The notes: generated by a model from the letters alone, not told the origin. A stretch of 64,000 nt of DNA from Candidatus Solirubrobacter pratensis (GCF_000425945.1 NZ_KE384481.1:124001-188000), one strand, 5' to 3'; positions 17,187-27,602 are shown, counted from the stretch's first letter. Numbers and translations are program-made.

Positions 17187-18701
17187 ATGGAGGCGTCCGC
17201 CGCCACCGGGCCGGCGCTCGGGACGACCCGTCCGCGAGTTGCCGTGCGCATGCTCGCGATCGCGTCCGACGAGCGGCTGGTCGCCGCCGTCCGGGGAGGC
17301 TCCGAGCGCGCCTTCGAGGCGATCTTCGATCGCTACCAGCGCGGCCTGCTGGGGTTCTGCCGGCACATGCTCGGCTCGGTCGAGGAGGCTGAGGACGCCG
17401 TCCAGCACGTGTTCCTCGCCGCCTATCGCGACCTGACGGCGTCCGAGCGCGCCGTCGACCTGCGCCCGTGGCTGTACGCGATCGCGCGCAACCGCTGTCT
17501 CACGGTGTTGCGGGCGCGGCGCGACCGGCCCGCCGAGCTGCCCGCCGACGCGGCCACGGATCACCTGTCCGCCGAGGTCCAGCGCCGCCACGACGTGCGC
17601 GAGCTGCTGGAGGACGTGGCGAAGCTCCCCGAGGAGCAGCGCGCCGCCCTCGTGCTCGCCGAGCTCGCGACGATGCCGCACGCCGAGATCGCCGCCGTGC
17701 TGGGCTGCCCGCGCGAGAAGGTCAAGGCGCTCGTGTTCCAGGCGCGCAGCTCGCTCATCGCCACGCGCGCGGGACGCGAGACGCCGTGCAGCGAGATCCA
17801 GCGCCAGCTTGCGACCGAGCGCGGCGGAGCCCTGCGGCGGACCGTGCTCCGCCGCCACCTGCGCGACTGCGCCGCCTGCCGCGAGTTCCGCTCCGCGCTG
17901 CGCCGCCGGCGGCGTCTGCTCGGCGTCGCGCTGCCCGTCGCTCCCTCCGCGGCCCTGAAGGGCGGCGCTCTCGCCGCGCTGCTCGGCGGCGAGACGCTCG
18001 CGGGCGGCGGCGCGACGGCCCTGGTGGCGAAGGCGCTGACGGTCGCCGCGGTGGCGGGAGCCGGAAGCGCGACGGCGATCGAGGTCCGCGATCACGCTCC
18101 GCCGCCGCCGCGCGTCGCGGCGAACCTGCCGGCGCGCGCCGCCGCCGCACCGAGCGCGACGCCCGCCGCGCTGAGCGTGAGCGCCCGCCGCTGGATCACC
18201 GCGCCGCGCGCCGGGGTGAGGCCGGCGCCGTCGCACGGCGAGCGCGCGACGGCGGCGCCCCGTGAGCGGCGCGCCGGTCGCCGCGCTGACCCGCAGGTCA
18301 GCGTCGCGCAGCCGGCGGCCGGACCGGAGCGGGCGGTCCCGACGCCGGGCAAGCGCGCTTCCCACGGCGCCGCGACGGCTCGGCGGCCGCGACCCGAGGC
18401 CGCCGGTGCAGTGAATTCGCGGAAGCCTGCGGCACCGGCGCCTTCGCGCACGCACGCGCCAACGGGGAAGCCGCCCTCGCGCACGCATCCGCCGGCCCGC
18501 GCCCGGCTTCCCCGGACGCCGCCGCCGGCCGCCAAGCCGCGCACGCGCACCGAGCGGCCGGCCCACGCCCCGGTTCCACGGACGCCGCCGCACACCGCGA
18601 AGCCGCCCGAGCGCACCGAGCCGCCGCCGGCCGCCTCCCCCGACGCCGGGACGCCGCCGCCGCGAACCGGGGCCCCGGCGCGCCGCGGCGCCTCACGCTG
18701 A
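17187..18701 (+). CDS. ECF sigma factor fused to a zinc-finger/transmembrane anti-sigma-like region and Pro-rich tail
   Basis: 504 residues. Residues ~28-185 are sigma region 2 (FEAIFDRYQRGLLGFCRHML) and region 4 (LPEEQRAALVLAELATMPH plus HTH). At ~225-240 comes a ZAS-type H-x3-C-x2-C motif (HLRDCAACREF), normally found in separate anti-sigma factors. A weakly hydrophobic Ala/Gly/Leu stretch (~253-295) may cross the membrane. The last ~200 residues are Pro/Arg/Thr-rich and low in complexity, presumably outside the cell. Sigma and anti-sigma functions thus appear joined in one chain. The start is the ATG at 17187; the ATG at 17250 would also keep region 2. Confidence 0.87.
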   Translation: MEASAATGPALGTTRPRVAVRMLAIASDERLVAAVRGGSERAFEAIFDRYQRGLLGFCRHMLGSVEEAEDAVQHVFLAAYRDLTASERAVDLRPWLYAIARNRCLTVLRARRDRPAELPADAATDHLSAEVQRRHDVRELLEDVAKLPEEQRAALVLAELATMPHAEIAAVLGCPREKVKALVFQARSSLIATRAGRETPCSEIQRQLATERGGALRRTVLRRHLRDCAACREFRSALRRRRRLLGVALPVAPSAALKGGALAALLGGETLAGGGATALVAKALTVAAVAGAGSATAIEVRDHAPPPPRVAANLPARAAAAPSATPAALSVSARRWITAPRAGVRPAPSHGERATAAPRERRAGRRADPQVSVAQPAAGPERAVPTPGKRASHGAATARRPRPEAAGAVNSRKPAAPAPSRTHAPTGKPPSRTHPPARARLPRTPPPAAKPRTRTERPAHAPVPRTPPHTAKPPERTEPPPAASPDAGTPPPRTGAPARRGASR

Positions 18702-18702
18702 C

Positions 18703-18734
18703 GCGGGGCGCGGCCCCCCACGGCCGCGCCCCGC
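18703..18734 (+). terminator. GC-rich hairpin after the sigma/anti-sigma fusion gene
   Basis: Perfect 13-bp arms (GCGGGGCGCGGCC at 18703-18715 and its complement at 18722-18734) with a 6-nt loop begin right after the stop. The hairpin sits between convergent genes; a U tract is lacking, as is common in GC-rich actinobacteria. Confidence 0.65.
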
Positions 18735-18754
18735 CATCGGCCTCCTCCCTCGGC

Positions 18755-19405
18755 TCAGCGCCGAGTGACCGGGGCCTTGCGGCCCTGACCGGGGTCACCG
18801 TCGCCGCTGCCGTGGTCCCCGCCGCTCTTCCCGTGGTCGCCGCTCTTGCCCCCGGGGTTCACGTGATCGTGGCCCTTGCCCTCCGGCTTGCCGCCGTTGG
18901 CGCGCGACCTGCCGTCGCCGCCCTTGGGCCGCTTCTTCTTCGTCGTCAGCTGCGCACACGCGACGAGCCGATCGGGCTCGCCGGATGCGCTCCGCGTGAA
19001 CACGCCGACGTAGTACTCGACGTCGCGCTTGACGGTGAACCCGCGCGCGCGGGCCCAGGAGTTGGCCACGCCCTTGCGGCTCGTGACGAGCAGCCCGGAC
19101 CGGTGGTAACGCCAGCCGGGCACGTCGGTCCCGGCCGGCGCGCCCGCCTCGCACGCGGTCGCGGAGGACTGCAGGCGGAAGACGTACTTCGCTCGCGATC
19201 CGAGCTTGCGCACGTGCACGCTCAGCTGGTCGTTGCGCCGTCCGTCGACGAGCTGCGCCTTGCCGAACGTGTCGCTCGTGTACGACCCGTCCGCGCCGAC
19301 GAGCTTGAACGTGGCCTTGTAGACCTTGGCGCGCGGCTTGGCGCTTGCGGCGGCCGGCGTGACCGCGACCGCCGCAACGGCCGCGAGTGCTGCAACCTTC
19401 TTCAT
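18755..19405 (-). CDS. Secreted protein with Gly/His/Asp-rich tail
   Basis: 216 residues from the ATG at 19405 (MKKVAALAAVAAV), a clear Sec signal peptide ending near ASA-KP. The mature domain of ~130 residues is beta-rich with two Cys and no recognised family. The last ~55 residues are a low-complexity Lys/Gly/His/Asp/Ser tail (GHDHVNPGGKSGDHGKSGG), which could bind metal or polyanions. It is convergent with the sigma/anti-sigma fusion gene across a strong hairpin. Function unknown. Confidence 0.75.
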   Translation of the reverse strand: MKKVAALAAVAAVAVTPAAASAKPRAKVYKATFKLVGADGSYTSDTFGKAQLVDGRRNDQLSVHVRKLGSRAKYVFRLQSSATACEAGAPAGTDVPGWRYHRSGLLVTSRKGVANSWARARGFTVKRDVEYYVGVFTRSASGEPDRLVACAQLTTKKKRPKGGDGRSRANGGKPEGKGHDHVNPGGKSGDHGKSGGDHGSGDGDPGQGRKAPVTRR

Positions 19406-19841
19406 ACAGGGCACAACGCCATCCGCGGCGCATGGTTGGAGAGTTGTGCGCGCGGGGTGGACTATCGTTGACGGCGATGCCGCTGCCCAAGGGCCTGGCG
19501 CGCTTCAACCGCAAGGTCACGAACCCGATCCTGCGCCACCTCGCCGTCCGCGCGCCCGGCTTCGCGGTCGTCCATCACACGGGCCGCCGCTCCGGAACGC
19601 CGCGCACGACCCCCGTGAACCTGTTCCGCGATGAAGACCGCTACGTGATCGCGCTGACCTACGGCCGCGACAGCCAGTGGGTCAAGAACGTGCTCGCCGC
19701 CGGGGGCTTCGAGGCCGTCACGCGCGGCCGGACGGTGCACCTGGCCCGCCCGGAGATCGTGCACGACCCCACCCGCTCGCTCGTCCCCGTCCCGGTGCGG
19801 GTGCCGCTGGCCGCGGCCGGCGTCGAGGACTTCCTCGTCGC

Positions 19842-20857
<1,016 letters not shown>

Positions 20858-20858
<1 letters not shown>

Positions 20859-21676
20859 CAGCCCTTCACCGCCCCGCTGAGCATCCCGCGGATGAAGTGC
20901 CGCTGGAGGAACACGTACACGACCACGACCGGCAGCGCCACGATCACGGCGCCCGCCGCCAGCAGCGTCAGATCCGCCTGGTTGCGGCCCTGGAAGAAGC
21001 TCAGGCCCAGAGGGGCGGTGCGGAGATTCTCGTCGGAGACCATCACCAGCGCCAGCAGGAACTCGTTCCAGGTCCACATGAACAGCAGCACCGTCATCGT
21101 CAGCACGGCCGGCCGCGCCAGCGGCAGCAACACGCGCCACAGCGTGAACCACGAGGACGCGCCGTCGATCCGCGCCGCCTCCACGAGCGAGCGCGGGACG
21201 CCGCGGAAGAACGCCCGCATCCAGAACGTCCCGAACGCGACCGACGCGCCCATCTGCGGCAGGATCAGCGCCCAGTAGGTGTCGGTCAGGTTCATGTCGC
21301 GCAGGTCGTAGTAGAGCGGCACGATGACGGCCTCGATCGGGATCGTCAGGCCGAAGAGGAAGACGTAGAAGAGCGCCTGCGAGCCGCGGAAGCGCATCAG
21401 CCCGAACGCGTAGCCGGACAGGATCGAGAGGAAGCCGGCACTGACCACGACGGCGACCGCGACGATCACGGACGAGCGCAGATAGGAGCCGAAGTGGCCC
21501 TCCTCCCACGCGGTCTTGAAGTTGCCGAGGTGGATGCCGTCGAAGCTGCCGAACGACGCGCCCCCGCTCGGATCCTGCACCGCGGTCGCGAGGATGCCGA
21601 CGATCGGCGCCAGCGCCAGCAGCGTGAAGAGGCCGAGGACGGCGTAGGTGACCGTCTGCTCGTTGCGGCTCGTCAC
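20858..21676 (-). CDS. ABC sugar permease, MalG type
   Basis: 272 residues with six predicted membrane helices. The cytoplasmic EAA loop reads EAARIDGASSWFTLWRVLLP, which docks on the ATPase. The GTG at 21676 overlaps the stop of the other permease (GTGA). It forms the membrane channel with the upstream permease; the transported sugar is not identified. Confidence 0.93.
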
Positions 21677-22539
21677 CGGTCCACCACCCGGTTGATGACC
21701 AGCGTGATCGCGAAGATCAGCAGCGCCAGCGAGATCCCGATCGCCGCCGCCGAGCCGACCTTGCCGGTCTGGAACGCGCGGTCGTAGACCTGGTAGGCGG
21801 GCACCGAAGTCGCGTTGCCGGGACCGCCCTTGGTCGTGATGTAGACGAGGTCGAAGTTGCGCAGCGCGTAGACCGTCGTCAGCGTCAGCGTGACCGCGAT
21901 CTCCCCGCGCAGCGCCGGCAGGGTGACCGCGAAGAACTCGCGCACGGGCCCGGCGCCGTCGACCCGCGCGGCGTCGAACAGGCTCTGCGGGATCTTCTGC
22001 ACGCCGGCGGTCAGCAGCACCATCGCGAGGCCGAAGTACACCCACGTCCCGACCAGGCCGACCGACGGCAGCGCCCAGCCGAAGTCGCCGAGCCATGCCT
22101 TGCCGTCGATCCCCACCACGCCCAGCAGCTTGTTCAGCGCGCCGCTGGACGGGTCGTAGATCATCCGCCACATGACCGCGACGACGACCATCGCGATCAC
22201 CTGCGGCAGGAACAGGATCGTCCGGAACAGCGCCTGCCCGCGCACGCGCCCGCGCGCCAGCAGGCCCGCGAGCAGCAGCCCGATGAGCAGCGGCAGCCCC
22301 GCGTAGAACAGCAGCAGGATCAGCGAGTGGCCGAACGCCGCCCGCAACGCGGGGTCCGAGATCACGTCGCGGTAGTTCCCGAGCCCCACCCACGTCCCGA
22401 CCGTCAGCCCGTCCCACGCGAAGAACGAGATCCAGACCGCGTGCAGCAGCGGCAGCAGGACGAACAGGAAGAAGACCGCGAACGCGGGCAGCAGATAGAG
22501 GTAGCCGACCCGGCGCGGAGCGCCGGGCGGCAGCGTCAG
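21673..22539 (-). CDS. ABC sugar permease, MalF type, apparent CTG start
   Basis: 288 residues if begun at CTG 22539. The first helix (GYLYLLPAFAVFFLFVLLPLL) and the following VWISFFAWDGL are typical N-terminal MalF-type sequence, but no ATG, GTG or TTG precedes them in frame. The first canonical start is a GTG at 22389, which would delete helix 1. The CTG lies one base after the stop of the binding-protein gene, fitting the coupled style of the operon, and gives the usual family length. The EAA loop is DAARVDGAGPVREFFAVTLP. A sequencing or assembly error near 22540 is the alternative explanation. Confidence 0.88.
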   Translation of the reverse strand: MTLPPGAPRRVGYLYLLPAFAVFFLFVLLPLLHAVWISFFAWDGLTVGTWVGLGNYRDVISDPALRAAFGHSLILLLFYAGLPLLIGLLLAGLLARGRVRGQALFRTILFLPQVIAMVVVAVMWRMIYDPSSGALNKLLGVVGIDGKAWLGDFGWALPSVGLVGTWVYFGLAMVLLTAGVQKIPQSLFDAARVDGAGPVREFFAVTLPALRGEIAVTLTLTTVYALRNFDLVYITTKGGPGNATSVPAYQVYDRAFQTGKVGSAAAIGISLALLIFAITLVINRVVDR

Positions 22540-22540
22540 C

Positions 22541-23887
22541 TCAGCGATCGTTCGCCCACTTGTCGAAGTCCTTCTGCACCCCCGTCGTGAACGCCTGCGG
22601 GCTGCTCTTGCCGTCGAGCAGCTCCTGGATCGCCGCCGAGACGTCGTCGAAGAACGTCGGCGTCGTGTAGTCGAGGTACGGGATCACGCCGTCGGCGTCG
22701 TTGAGCTTCTTCCAGGCGGCGGCGACGTCGGCCGAGACGCCGCCCTCCGGCACCGGCGCGCCTTTCATCGCCGGCAGGTTGTCCGTCTCGGTCAGCACCT
22801 TGGCCGCGTTGGCGTCGGTGATGAAGTCGATGTACGCGGCCGCGACGTCGGGGCTCTTGGACGCCGACGTGATCGCGAACGGGAGCGACTCACCGCCGAG
22901 CGAGACGGGGTGGCTCGGATCCTTGCCGGGCATCAGCGTGAAGCCGACCTTCTCGCCCATGCGGTCCGCGAGGTCCGCCGTGACCCACGTGCCCGCGATC
23001 AGGAACCGGCCCTTGCCCTTGGCGAAGCTCTGCCACGCCGGGTCGTATCCCGTCCCGTTGAACCCGGGCGTGAAGTAGCCCTTCTTGACCCAGTCGGTGA
23101 TCTTCGCGGCGGCGTCGGTGAACTCCGGCGTGTCGAACCTCGCGCCGTCGCGCGCGAACACGAAGTCGCGGATCGCCTGCTTGTCGGCGACCTGGCCGAG
23201 CACGCTCTCGAAGTCGTGGATGCCGGGCCACTTGTCGAGGTTGCCGAACTGGATCGGGACGTCCTTCTGGGCCTTGGCGCCGGCGAGCTGGGACTCGAAG
23301 TCCGCGAGCGTCGCGGGCGGCGTCGAGACCTTGTCCTTGTTGTAGAAGACGCCGACGATCTCGCCCATCTGCGAGAGGCCGTAGAGGTCGCCGGAGCCGA
23401 ACTGCTTGCCGTCGGACGAGAACCTGTTGAGGTCCAGCAGCAGCGGCGAGTAGCGGTCCTCCCACCCGTAGAGCTTCGCGTAGTCGGTCAGCGGGCGCAG
23501 CATCCCCGCCTTGACGAGCTCGCCCATGATCGGGCGCCCCTGGTTGGCCTCGACGACGTCCGGCGCCTTCGGGCCGGAGACCGCGAGCTTCAACGTCTTC
23601 TGGAGATCATCGAACGACTTCGACACGCGCTTGATCGTGACGTTCGGGTACTTCTGCTCGAACTGGAGGTTGAGCTGCTTCATCTGCTTGTTCTGGCCGC
23701 CGCGGACCTCCTGGTCCCAGACGGTCAGCGTGACCGGGCCGAGCTTGGCGATGTCCGGCTTGGCGTTCGCGGTCGCCGACGGCTTGGCCTTGCTCGCCGC
23801 GTCGTTGCCGCTGCCGGGCGACGCGCCGCAGCCCGCGGCGAGCGCCGCGGCCAGCAGGCCCGCGCCCAAGCGTGTGATGACCCTCAC
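22541..23887 (-). CDS. ABC transporter sugar-binding lipoprotein (family 1)
   Basis: 448 residues. The N terminus has a lipoprotein signal with lipobox LAAGC, so it should be lipid-anchored on the outer face of the membrane. The mature part is a family-1 extracellular solute-binding protein (VTLTVWDQEVRGG, PDVVEANQGRPIMGEL, FAKGKGRFLIAGTW). GTG 23887 is preceded by AGGAGGAG and overlaps the kinase stop (GTGA). It captures the carbohydrate imported by the two permeases; specificity is not evident from sequence. Confidence 0.94.
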   Translation of the reverse strand: MRVITRLGAGLLAAALAAGCGASPGSGNDAASKAKPSATANAKPDIAKLGPVTLTVWDQEVRGGQNKQMKQLNLQFEQKYPNVTIKRVSKSFDDLQKTLKLAVSGPKAPDVVEANQGRPIMGELVKAGMLRPLTDYAKLYGWEDRYSPLLLDLNRFSSDGKQFGSGDLYGLSQMGEIVGVFYNKDKVSTPPATLADFESQLAGAKAQKDVPIQFGNLDKWPGIHDFESVLGQVADKQAIRDFVFARDGARFDTPEFTDAAAKITDWVKKGYFTPGFNGTGYDPAWQSFAKGKGRFLIAGTWVTADLADRMGEKVGFTLMPGKDPSHPVSLGGESLPFAITSASKSPDVAAAYIDFITDANAAKVLTETDNLPAMKGAPVPEGGVSADVAAAWKKLNDADGVIPYLDYTTPTFFDDVSAAIQELLDGKSSPQAFTTGVQKDFDKWANDR

Positions 23888-24795
23888 TGCTCCTCCTTCA
23901 TCGCGGCTGACGGCTCTCGCACCGGCGACGTCAGCCCGTGTTCCACGCCCTCCTCCAAGAGCGCCTTCAAAGACACCGCGCCCGCCACGGCGGTCGCGAC
24001 CCTGACCGAGAGCGCCGCATAGAGGACCGACCACCGCAGCCGCTCGGGCAGCGCCTCGCCCCAACGGTCCGCCCACGCGTAGGCGGCCGCGAACAGGTCC
24101 CCGGCACCCGTCGTGTCGACCGCCTCGACGGGCACGCCCTCGATGTGCACCGTCCCCTCCACCCCTGTGGCCAGCGCACCCCGCTCGGCCAAGGTCACGA
24201 CCGCGACCGGCGCCATGCGTGCCAGCGCCTGCGCCGCGCGCTCGGGGTCGGCGAGCCCGGTCAGCATCTCCGCCTCGCGCTCGTTGACGAGCAGCGCGCG
24301 CACGTGCGAGAGCTCGGGAAGCGGGCGGCCCGACAGCGCGCGGGCGTCGACGTCCCCGACCGTGGCGTAGACGTGGGCGCCGGCCGGCGCGAGCCGCAGT
24401 CGCGGGATCGAGAGGACCACGGCACGCGGCGCGACGGCGGCGAGCTCGGCGGCGGTGACCTCCTCGCCCGGGTCGAACGTCGCCATCGCGCGGTCGCCGT
24501 CGGCCGGCATCACGACGGTGAGCGGCGTACGGGCGACGCGGCGGCCCGCGAAGCGGACGTGATCCTTGCGCAGCATCCCGAGAAGCAGCTCGCCGACCGG
24601 GTCGGTGCCGATCGGCGACACGAGCGCGCTGGAGAGGCCGAGCCGGGCGGCGCCGACCGCCGTGATCGCGCCGCCGCCGGGGGAACGCAGCAGGTCGTTG
24701 GCCAGCCGCTCCTCCCCCGGCCGTGGGACCCCCTCAAGGCCGGCGAAGGTGAGATCGAGGAACGCGGGCTCCGCGCAGGCGAGGTCCACTTTCAC
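23884..24795 (-). CDS. PfkB-family sugar kinase
   Basis: 303 residues. PfkB signature 1 appears as SPGGGAITAVGAARLGL and signature 2 as VDTTGAGDLFAAAYA, with the catalytic Asp in GAGD. Family members phosphorylate ribose, fructose, nucleosides or related sugars with ATP. GTG 24795 overlaps the stop of the glycosidase gene (GTGA). Placement inside a sugar ABC operon suggests it phosphorylates the imported sugar or its product; the exact substrate is unknown. Confidence 0.92.
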   Translation of the reverse strand: MKVDLACAEPAFLDLTFAGLEGVPRPGEERLANDLLRSPGGGAITAVGAARLGLSSALVSPIGTDPVGELLLGMLRKDHVRFAGRRVARTPLTVVMPADGDRAMATFDPGEEVTAAELAAVAPRAVVLSIPRLRLAPAGAHVYATVGDVDARALSGRPLPELSHVRALLVNEREAEMLTGLADPERAAQALARMAPVAVVTLAERGALATGVEGTVHIEGVPVEAVDTTGAGDLFAAAYAWADRWGEALPERLRWSVLYAALSVRVATAVAGAVSLKALLEEGVEHGLTSPVREPSAAMKEEQ

Positions 24796-26129
24796 GACGT
24801 GAACGTCTCCTGCAGGGCGGGCAGGCGCGCGCGATAGCCGTCGAAGATCTCGCGCGCGGTGCTGACCGACGGCACCAGCGGGTGCAGCGCGAGCGCCTTG
24901 ATCGCCAGCTCACGGGAGCCGAGCAGCGCCGCGTCGATCGTCGTGCGCTCGACGTCCTTCATCGTCTCGACCAGCGCGCGCGTGTGCGCGGACGCGCCGC
25001 CCATCGCCATCGGCACCGGGCCCGCGCGGCCGACGACGCACGGCACCTCGACGACCGCGCGCTCGTCGAGGAACGGCAGCGCCGAGCGGTTGGCGGTGTT
25101 GAGGATCAGGACCGCACGCGTATTGAGCGCGATCGCCTCGAGCACCGCCATCGCCTCGCTCTCGTAGCCGCCGTTCGCGTCCATCTCGTGATCGTGCTCG
25201 TCACCGGCGGCGTCGCGCGCCTCGGCCATGTACGTGCGCTCGCGATCGTGACGGGTCGCCCGCCAGGAGGCGAGGGCGTCGTCGCCCGCGCCGGCGTAGA
25301 AGGCGCGCTGCTGCTCGAGCAGGAAGGCGCCGCGCGAGTGCGCGCCGCGGCGGATCGCCCTGACCGTGTCGGCCGCGTAATAGAAGTAGTAGAGGTACTC
25401 GTTGGGGATCATCCCGAGCGAGCGCAGCCACTCGCCGCCGAACAGCCGCCCCTCCTCGAACCCGGCCAGCGCCGCGTCGTCGTCGAGCAGCCGGTCGAGC
25501 AGCTGGTTGCCGGCGCCGTCGCGCACGCCCTTGAGCCAGCCGAGGTGGTTGAGGCCGAAGTAGTCGAACCACAGGTCGGCGGGGTCGCGCCCGAGTGCGG
25601 CGGCGACGCGCCGGCACATACCCGACGGTGAATCGCAGATGCCGACCACGCGGTCGCCGATGACCTGCTGGACCGCCTCGGTCACCATCCCCGCCGGATT
25701 GGTGAAGTTGATCAGCCACGCCTCCGGCGCATGCCGGGCGATCGTCTCCGCGAGCCGGACCATGACCGGGATCGTGCGCAGCGCGAAGCAGATGCCGCCG
25801 GGACCCGTGGTCTCCTGGCCGAGCACCCCGAGCCCGAGCGGCACGTCCTCGTCGACCACGCGGCCTTCGAGCTGGCCGACGCGGATCGCGCAGAAGACGT
25901 AGTCCGCGCCCTCGACCGCGTCCACGAGATCGGTGGTGGTGCGGAACGGGAGGCGCACGCCGTGCTCGGCGGCCAGCCCGTCGAGCACGTGCCCGATGCG
26001 CTCCAGGCGCGCGGCGTCGATGTCGTGGAGCACGACCTCCTCGAGGCCGAGCCTTCCGGCCCTGGCGAGCAGCGCGCCGTAGACCAGCGGAACGCGGAAT
26101 CCCCCGCCGCCGACGATGGTGAGCTTCAT
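24792..26129 (-). CDS. Glycoside hydrolase family 4 (6-phospho-beta-glucosidase-like)
   Basis: 445 residues. The NAD-binding N terminus reads KLTIVGGGGFRVPLVYGALL. INFTNPAGMVTEAV and the metal-binding Cys/His pair (GICDSPSGMC, GLNHLGW) are GH4 hallmarks. GH4 enzymes cleave glycosides by an NAD+/Mn2+-dependent oxidation-elimination route. Most act on 6-phosphosugars, but an ABC importer does not phosphorylate its cargo. The substrate may therefore be a non-phosphorylated glycoside or be phosphorylated by the operon's PfkB kinase. ATG 26129 overlaps the DeoR stop (ATGA). Confidence 0.92.
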   Translation of the reverse strand: MKLTIVGGGGFRVPLVYGALLARAGRLGLEEVVLHDIDAARLERIGHVLDGLAAEHGVRLPFRTTTDLVDAVEGADYVFCAIRVGQLEGRVVDEDVPLGLGVLGQETTGPGGICFALRTIPVMVRLAETIARHAPEAWLINFTNPAGMVTEAVQQVIGDRVVGICDSPSGMCRRVAAALGRDPADLWFDYFGLNHLGWLKGVRDGAGNQLLDRLLDDDAALAGFEEGRLFGGEWLRSLGMIPNEYLYYFYYAADTVRAIRRGAHSRGAFLLEQQRAFYAGAGDDALASWRATRHDRERTYMAEARDAAGDEHDHEMDANGGYESEAMAVLEAIALNTRAVLILNTANRSALPFLDERAVVEVPCVVGRAGPVPMAMGGASAHTRALVETMKDVERTTIDAALLGSRELAIKALALHPLVPSVSTAREIFDGYRARLPALQETFTS

Positions 26130-26881
26130 GCGATGGTGACCTCGATCGACGCGGCGGCCAGGGTGGTGCGGCTCGCCTGCGGAAGCGGCGCGTCGGTGAC
26201 GATGTGGTCGAGCGACTCCGGCCCACACACCCGCACGACGCCGGTCATCGAGAACTTCGCCGCGTCGGCCAGCAGCACGACGCGCTCGCTGTTGGCGATC
26301 ATGATCCGCTTGATCGGGACCTCGACCATGGTCGTGTCCCACACGCCGACCTCGGCGTCGACCGCGCTCGTGCCGAGGAAGGCGATGTCGGCGCGCAGCT
26401 GGCGCAGCGAGTCCTCCGCGACGACGCCGACCAGCGAGCGGTAGTTGCGGCGCACGATGCCGCCAGGCAGCACCAGCTCGATCTCCGGGTCGGGCAGCAG
26501 CTCCTCGAGCACCGCCAGGCTCGTCGTGACGACGGTCACGCGGCGGCCGTGCAGGTGGCGCGCGAGCTGCAGGGTCGAGGTGCCGATGTCGATCATCACG
26601 GTCTGGCCGTCGTCGACCATCGCGGCGGCCGCCGCGCCGATGCGGTCCTTGACGTCGAAGCGCTCGACCTCGACCTCGTGGAACGGCTCCTCCTTGCCGA
26701 CGTCGACGGCGCCGCCGCGGACGCGCTCGAGCTTGCCGTCGCCGGCGAGCAGACGCAGGTCGCGCCGCACGGTCATCTCCGACACGCCGAAGCTGGCGGC
26801 CAGCTGGGCGACGTGCGCCTGGCCGCCGCGGACGGCGCGGAGGATCTCTTGGCGCCGCTGCGCAGGCAGCAGCGAGCTCAT
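26126..26881 (-). CDS. DeoR-family transcriptional repressor of the sugar operon
   Basis: 251 residues. The N-terminal winged HTH is RRQEILRAVRGGQAHVAQL through SEMTVRRDLRLLAG, then RVRGGAV. The C-terminal DeoRC sensor domain, which binds a phosphosugar effector, follows (VMIDIGTSTLQLARHL, ADIAFLGTSAVD). It is the first gene of a seven-gene coupled operon ending at 19842. It probably represses that operon and itself through the inverted repeat at 26906-26923. The ATG at 26881 is the natural start. Confidence 0.94.
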   Translation of the reverse strand: MSSLLPAQRRQEILRAVRGGQAHVAQLAASFGVSEMTVRRDLRLLAGDGKLERVRGGAVDVGKEEPFHEVEVERFDVKDRIGAAAAAMVDDGQTVMIDIGTSTLQLARHLHGRRVTVVTTSLAVLEELLPDPEIELVLPGGIVRRNYRSLVGVVAEDSLRQLRADIAFLGTSAVDAEVGVWDTTMVEVPIKRIMIANSERVVLLADAAKFSMTGVVRVCGPESLDHIVTDAPLPQASRTTLAAASIEVTIA

Positions 26882-26905
26882 GGATGTTCGGACCTGTTCA
26901 AGAGC

Positions 26906-26923
26906 GATAGAACGACTTCTATC
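26906..26923. promoter_or_regulatory. Inverted repeat, putative DeoR operator
   Basis: GATAGAA-CGAC-TTCTATC, perfect 7-bp arms, 25 bp upstream of the deoR start in an AT-richer patch. A second, weaker dyad CTTCG-N5-CGAAG follows at 26926-26940. Autoregulation by the DeoR protein is the simplest reading. Confidence 0.55.
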
Positions 26924-26942
26924 AGCTTCGAACGCCGAAGTG

Positions 26943-27602
26943 TTAGAACCGCAGGTGCACCTTGGGGCAGCTGGCGAGCGGCTCGCCCATGCCCGAGCCG
27001 GGCGAAGTGCGGAAGCAGCTGCCGAAGCGGAAGCGCCCCTTCCAGGAGCCGGGGAGGTGGACCGTCGCGATCGCCGTGAAGTGGCCCGCGGACGTGCGCT
27101 TGGTCTTGGCCGCCACGCGCCGTGAGGACCGCGTGGCGCTGCGCGAGCCGATGTAGAACAGCGTCGGCGCGCTGAGCTTGACCGACTTGGGCACGGTGTA
27201 GCGCTGATACAGGCGCGCCACGCCGGGCTTGAGCGGGCGGAACGACAGCTCGAACGAAGGCAGGACGTACGCGCGCACCGGCTGGGAGACGGCGCCCTGG
27301 GCGGGCGCGGCGACGCGCAGCTTGTGGTTGCGGTCCAGGGCCGGCTTGAACGCGAACTCGCCGTTGGGGCCGGTCGTCGCCCGCGCCAGCTCGCGGAACG
27401 AGCCCTGGAACGGATAGCGCTGACCCTCCAGCACGATCGGCTGGCCGGGCAGCGGCGTCGTGCCGTCGGTCAGCGTGCCGGTGACGGTGTGGGTGGCGCC
27501 GTAGCGGACAGCCGGCTTGCCGAGCTTCAGCTCGATCGTGGGCGCCGCCGACGCCGAGGCCGGGAGCGCGAGCAAGACGGCGAGAGCGAGGATGAGCCGC
27601 AT
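26943..27602 (-). CDS. Secreted Ig-like/CNA-B-like protein
   Basis: 219 residues from ATG 27602 (MRLILALAVLLALPASASA), a Sec signal peptide. The mature part begins with an Ig-like or carboxypeptidase-regulatory-like segment (VTGTLTDGTTPLPGQPIVLEG, ATTGPNGEFAFKP). A second beta-rich half follows with two Cys near the C terminus. No enzymatic motif is seen; an extracellular structural or adhesive role is possible. It is divergent from the PIG-L gene, sharing a 129-bp promoter region. Confidence 0.75.
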   Translation of the reverse strand: MRLILALAVLLALPASASAAPTIELKLGKPAVRYGATHTVTGTLTDGTTPLPGQPIVLEGQRYPFQGSFRELARATTGPNGEFAFKPALDRNHKLRVAAPAQGAVSQPVRAYVLPSFELSFRPLKPGVARLYQRYTVPKSVKLSAPTLFYIGSRSATRSSRRVAAKTKRTSAGHFTAIATVHLPGSWKGRFRFGSCFRTSPGSGMGEPLASCPKVHLRF

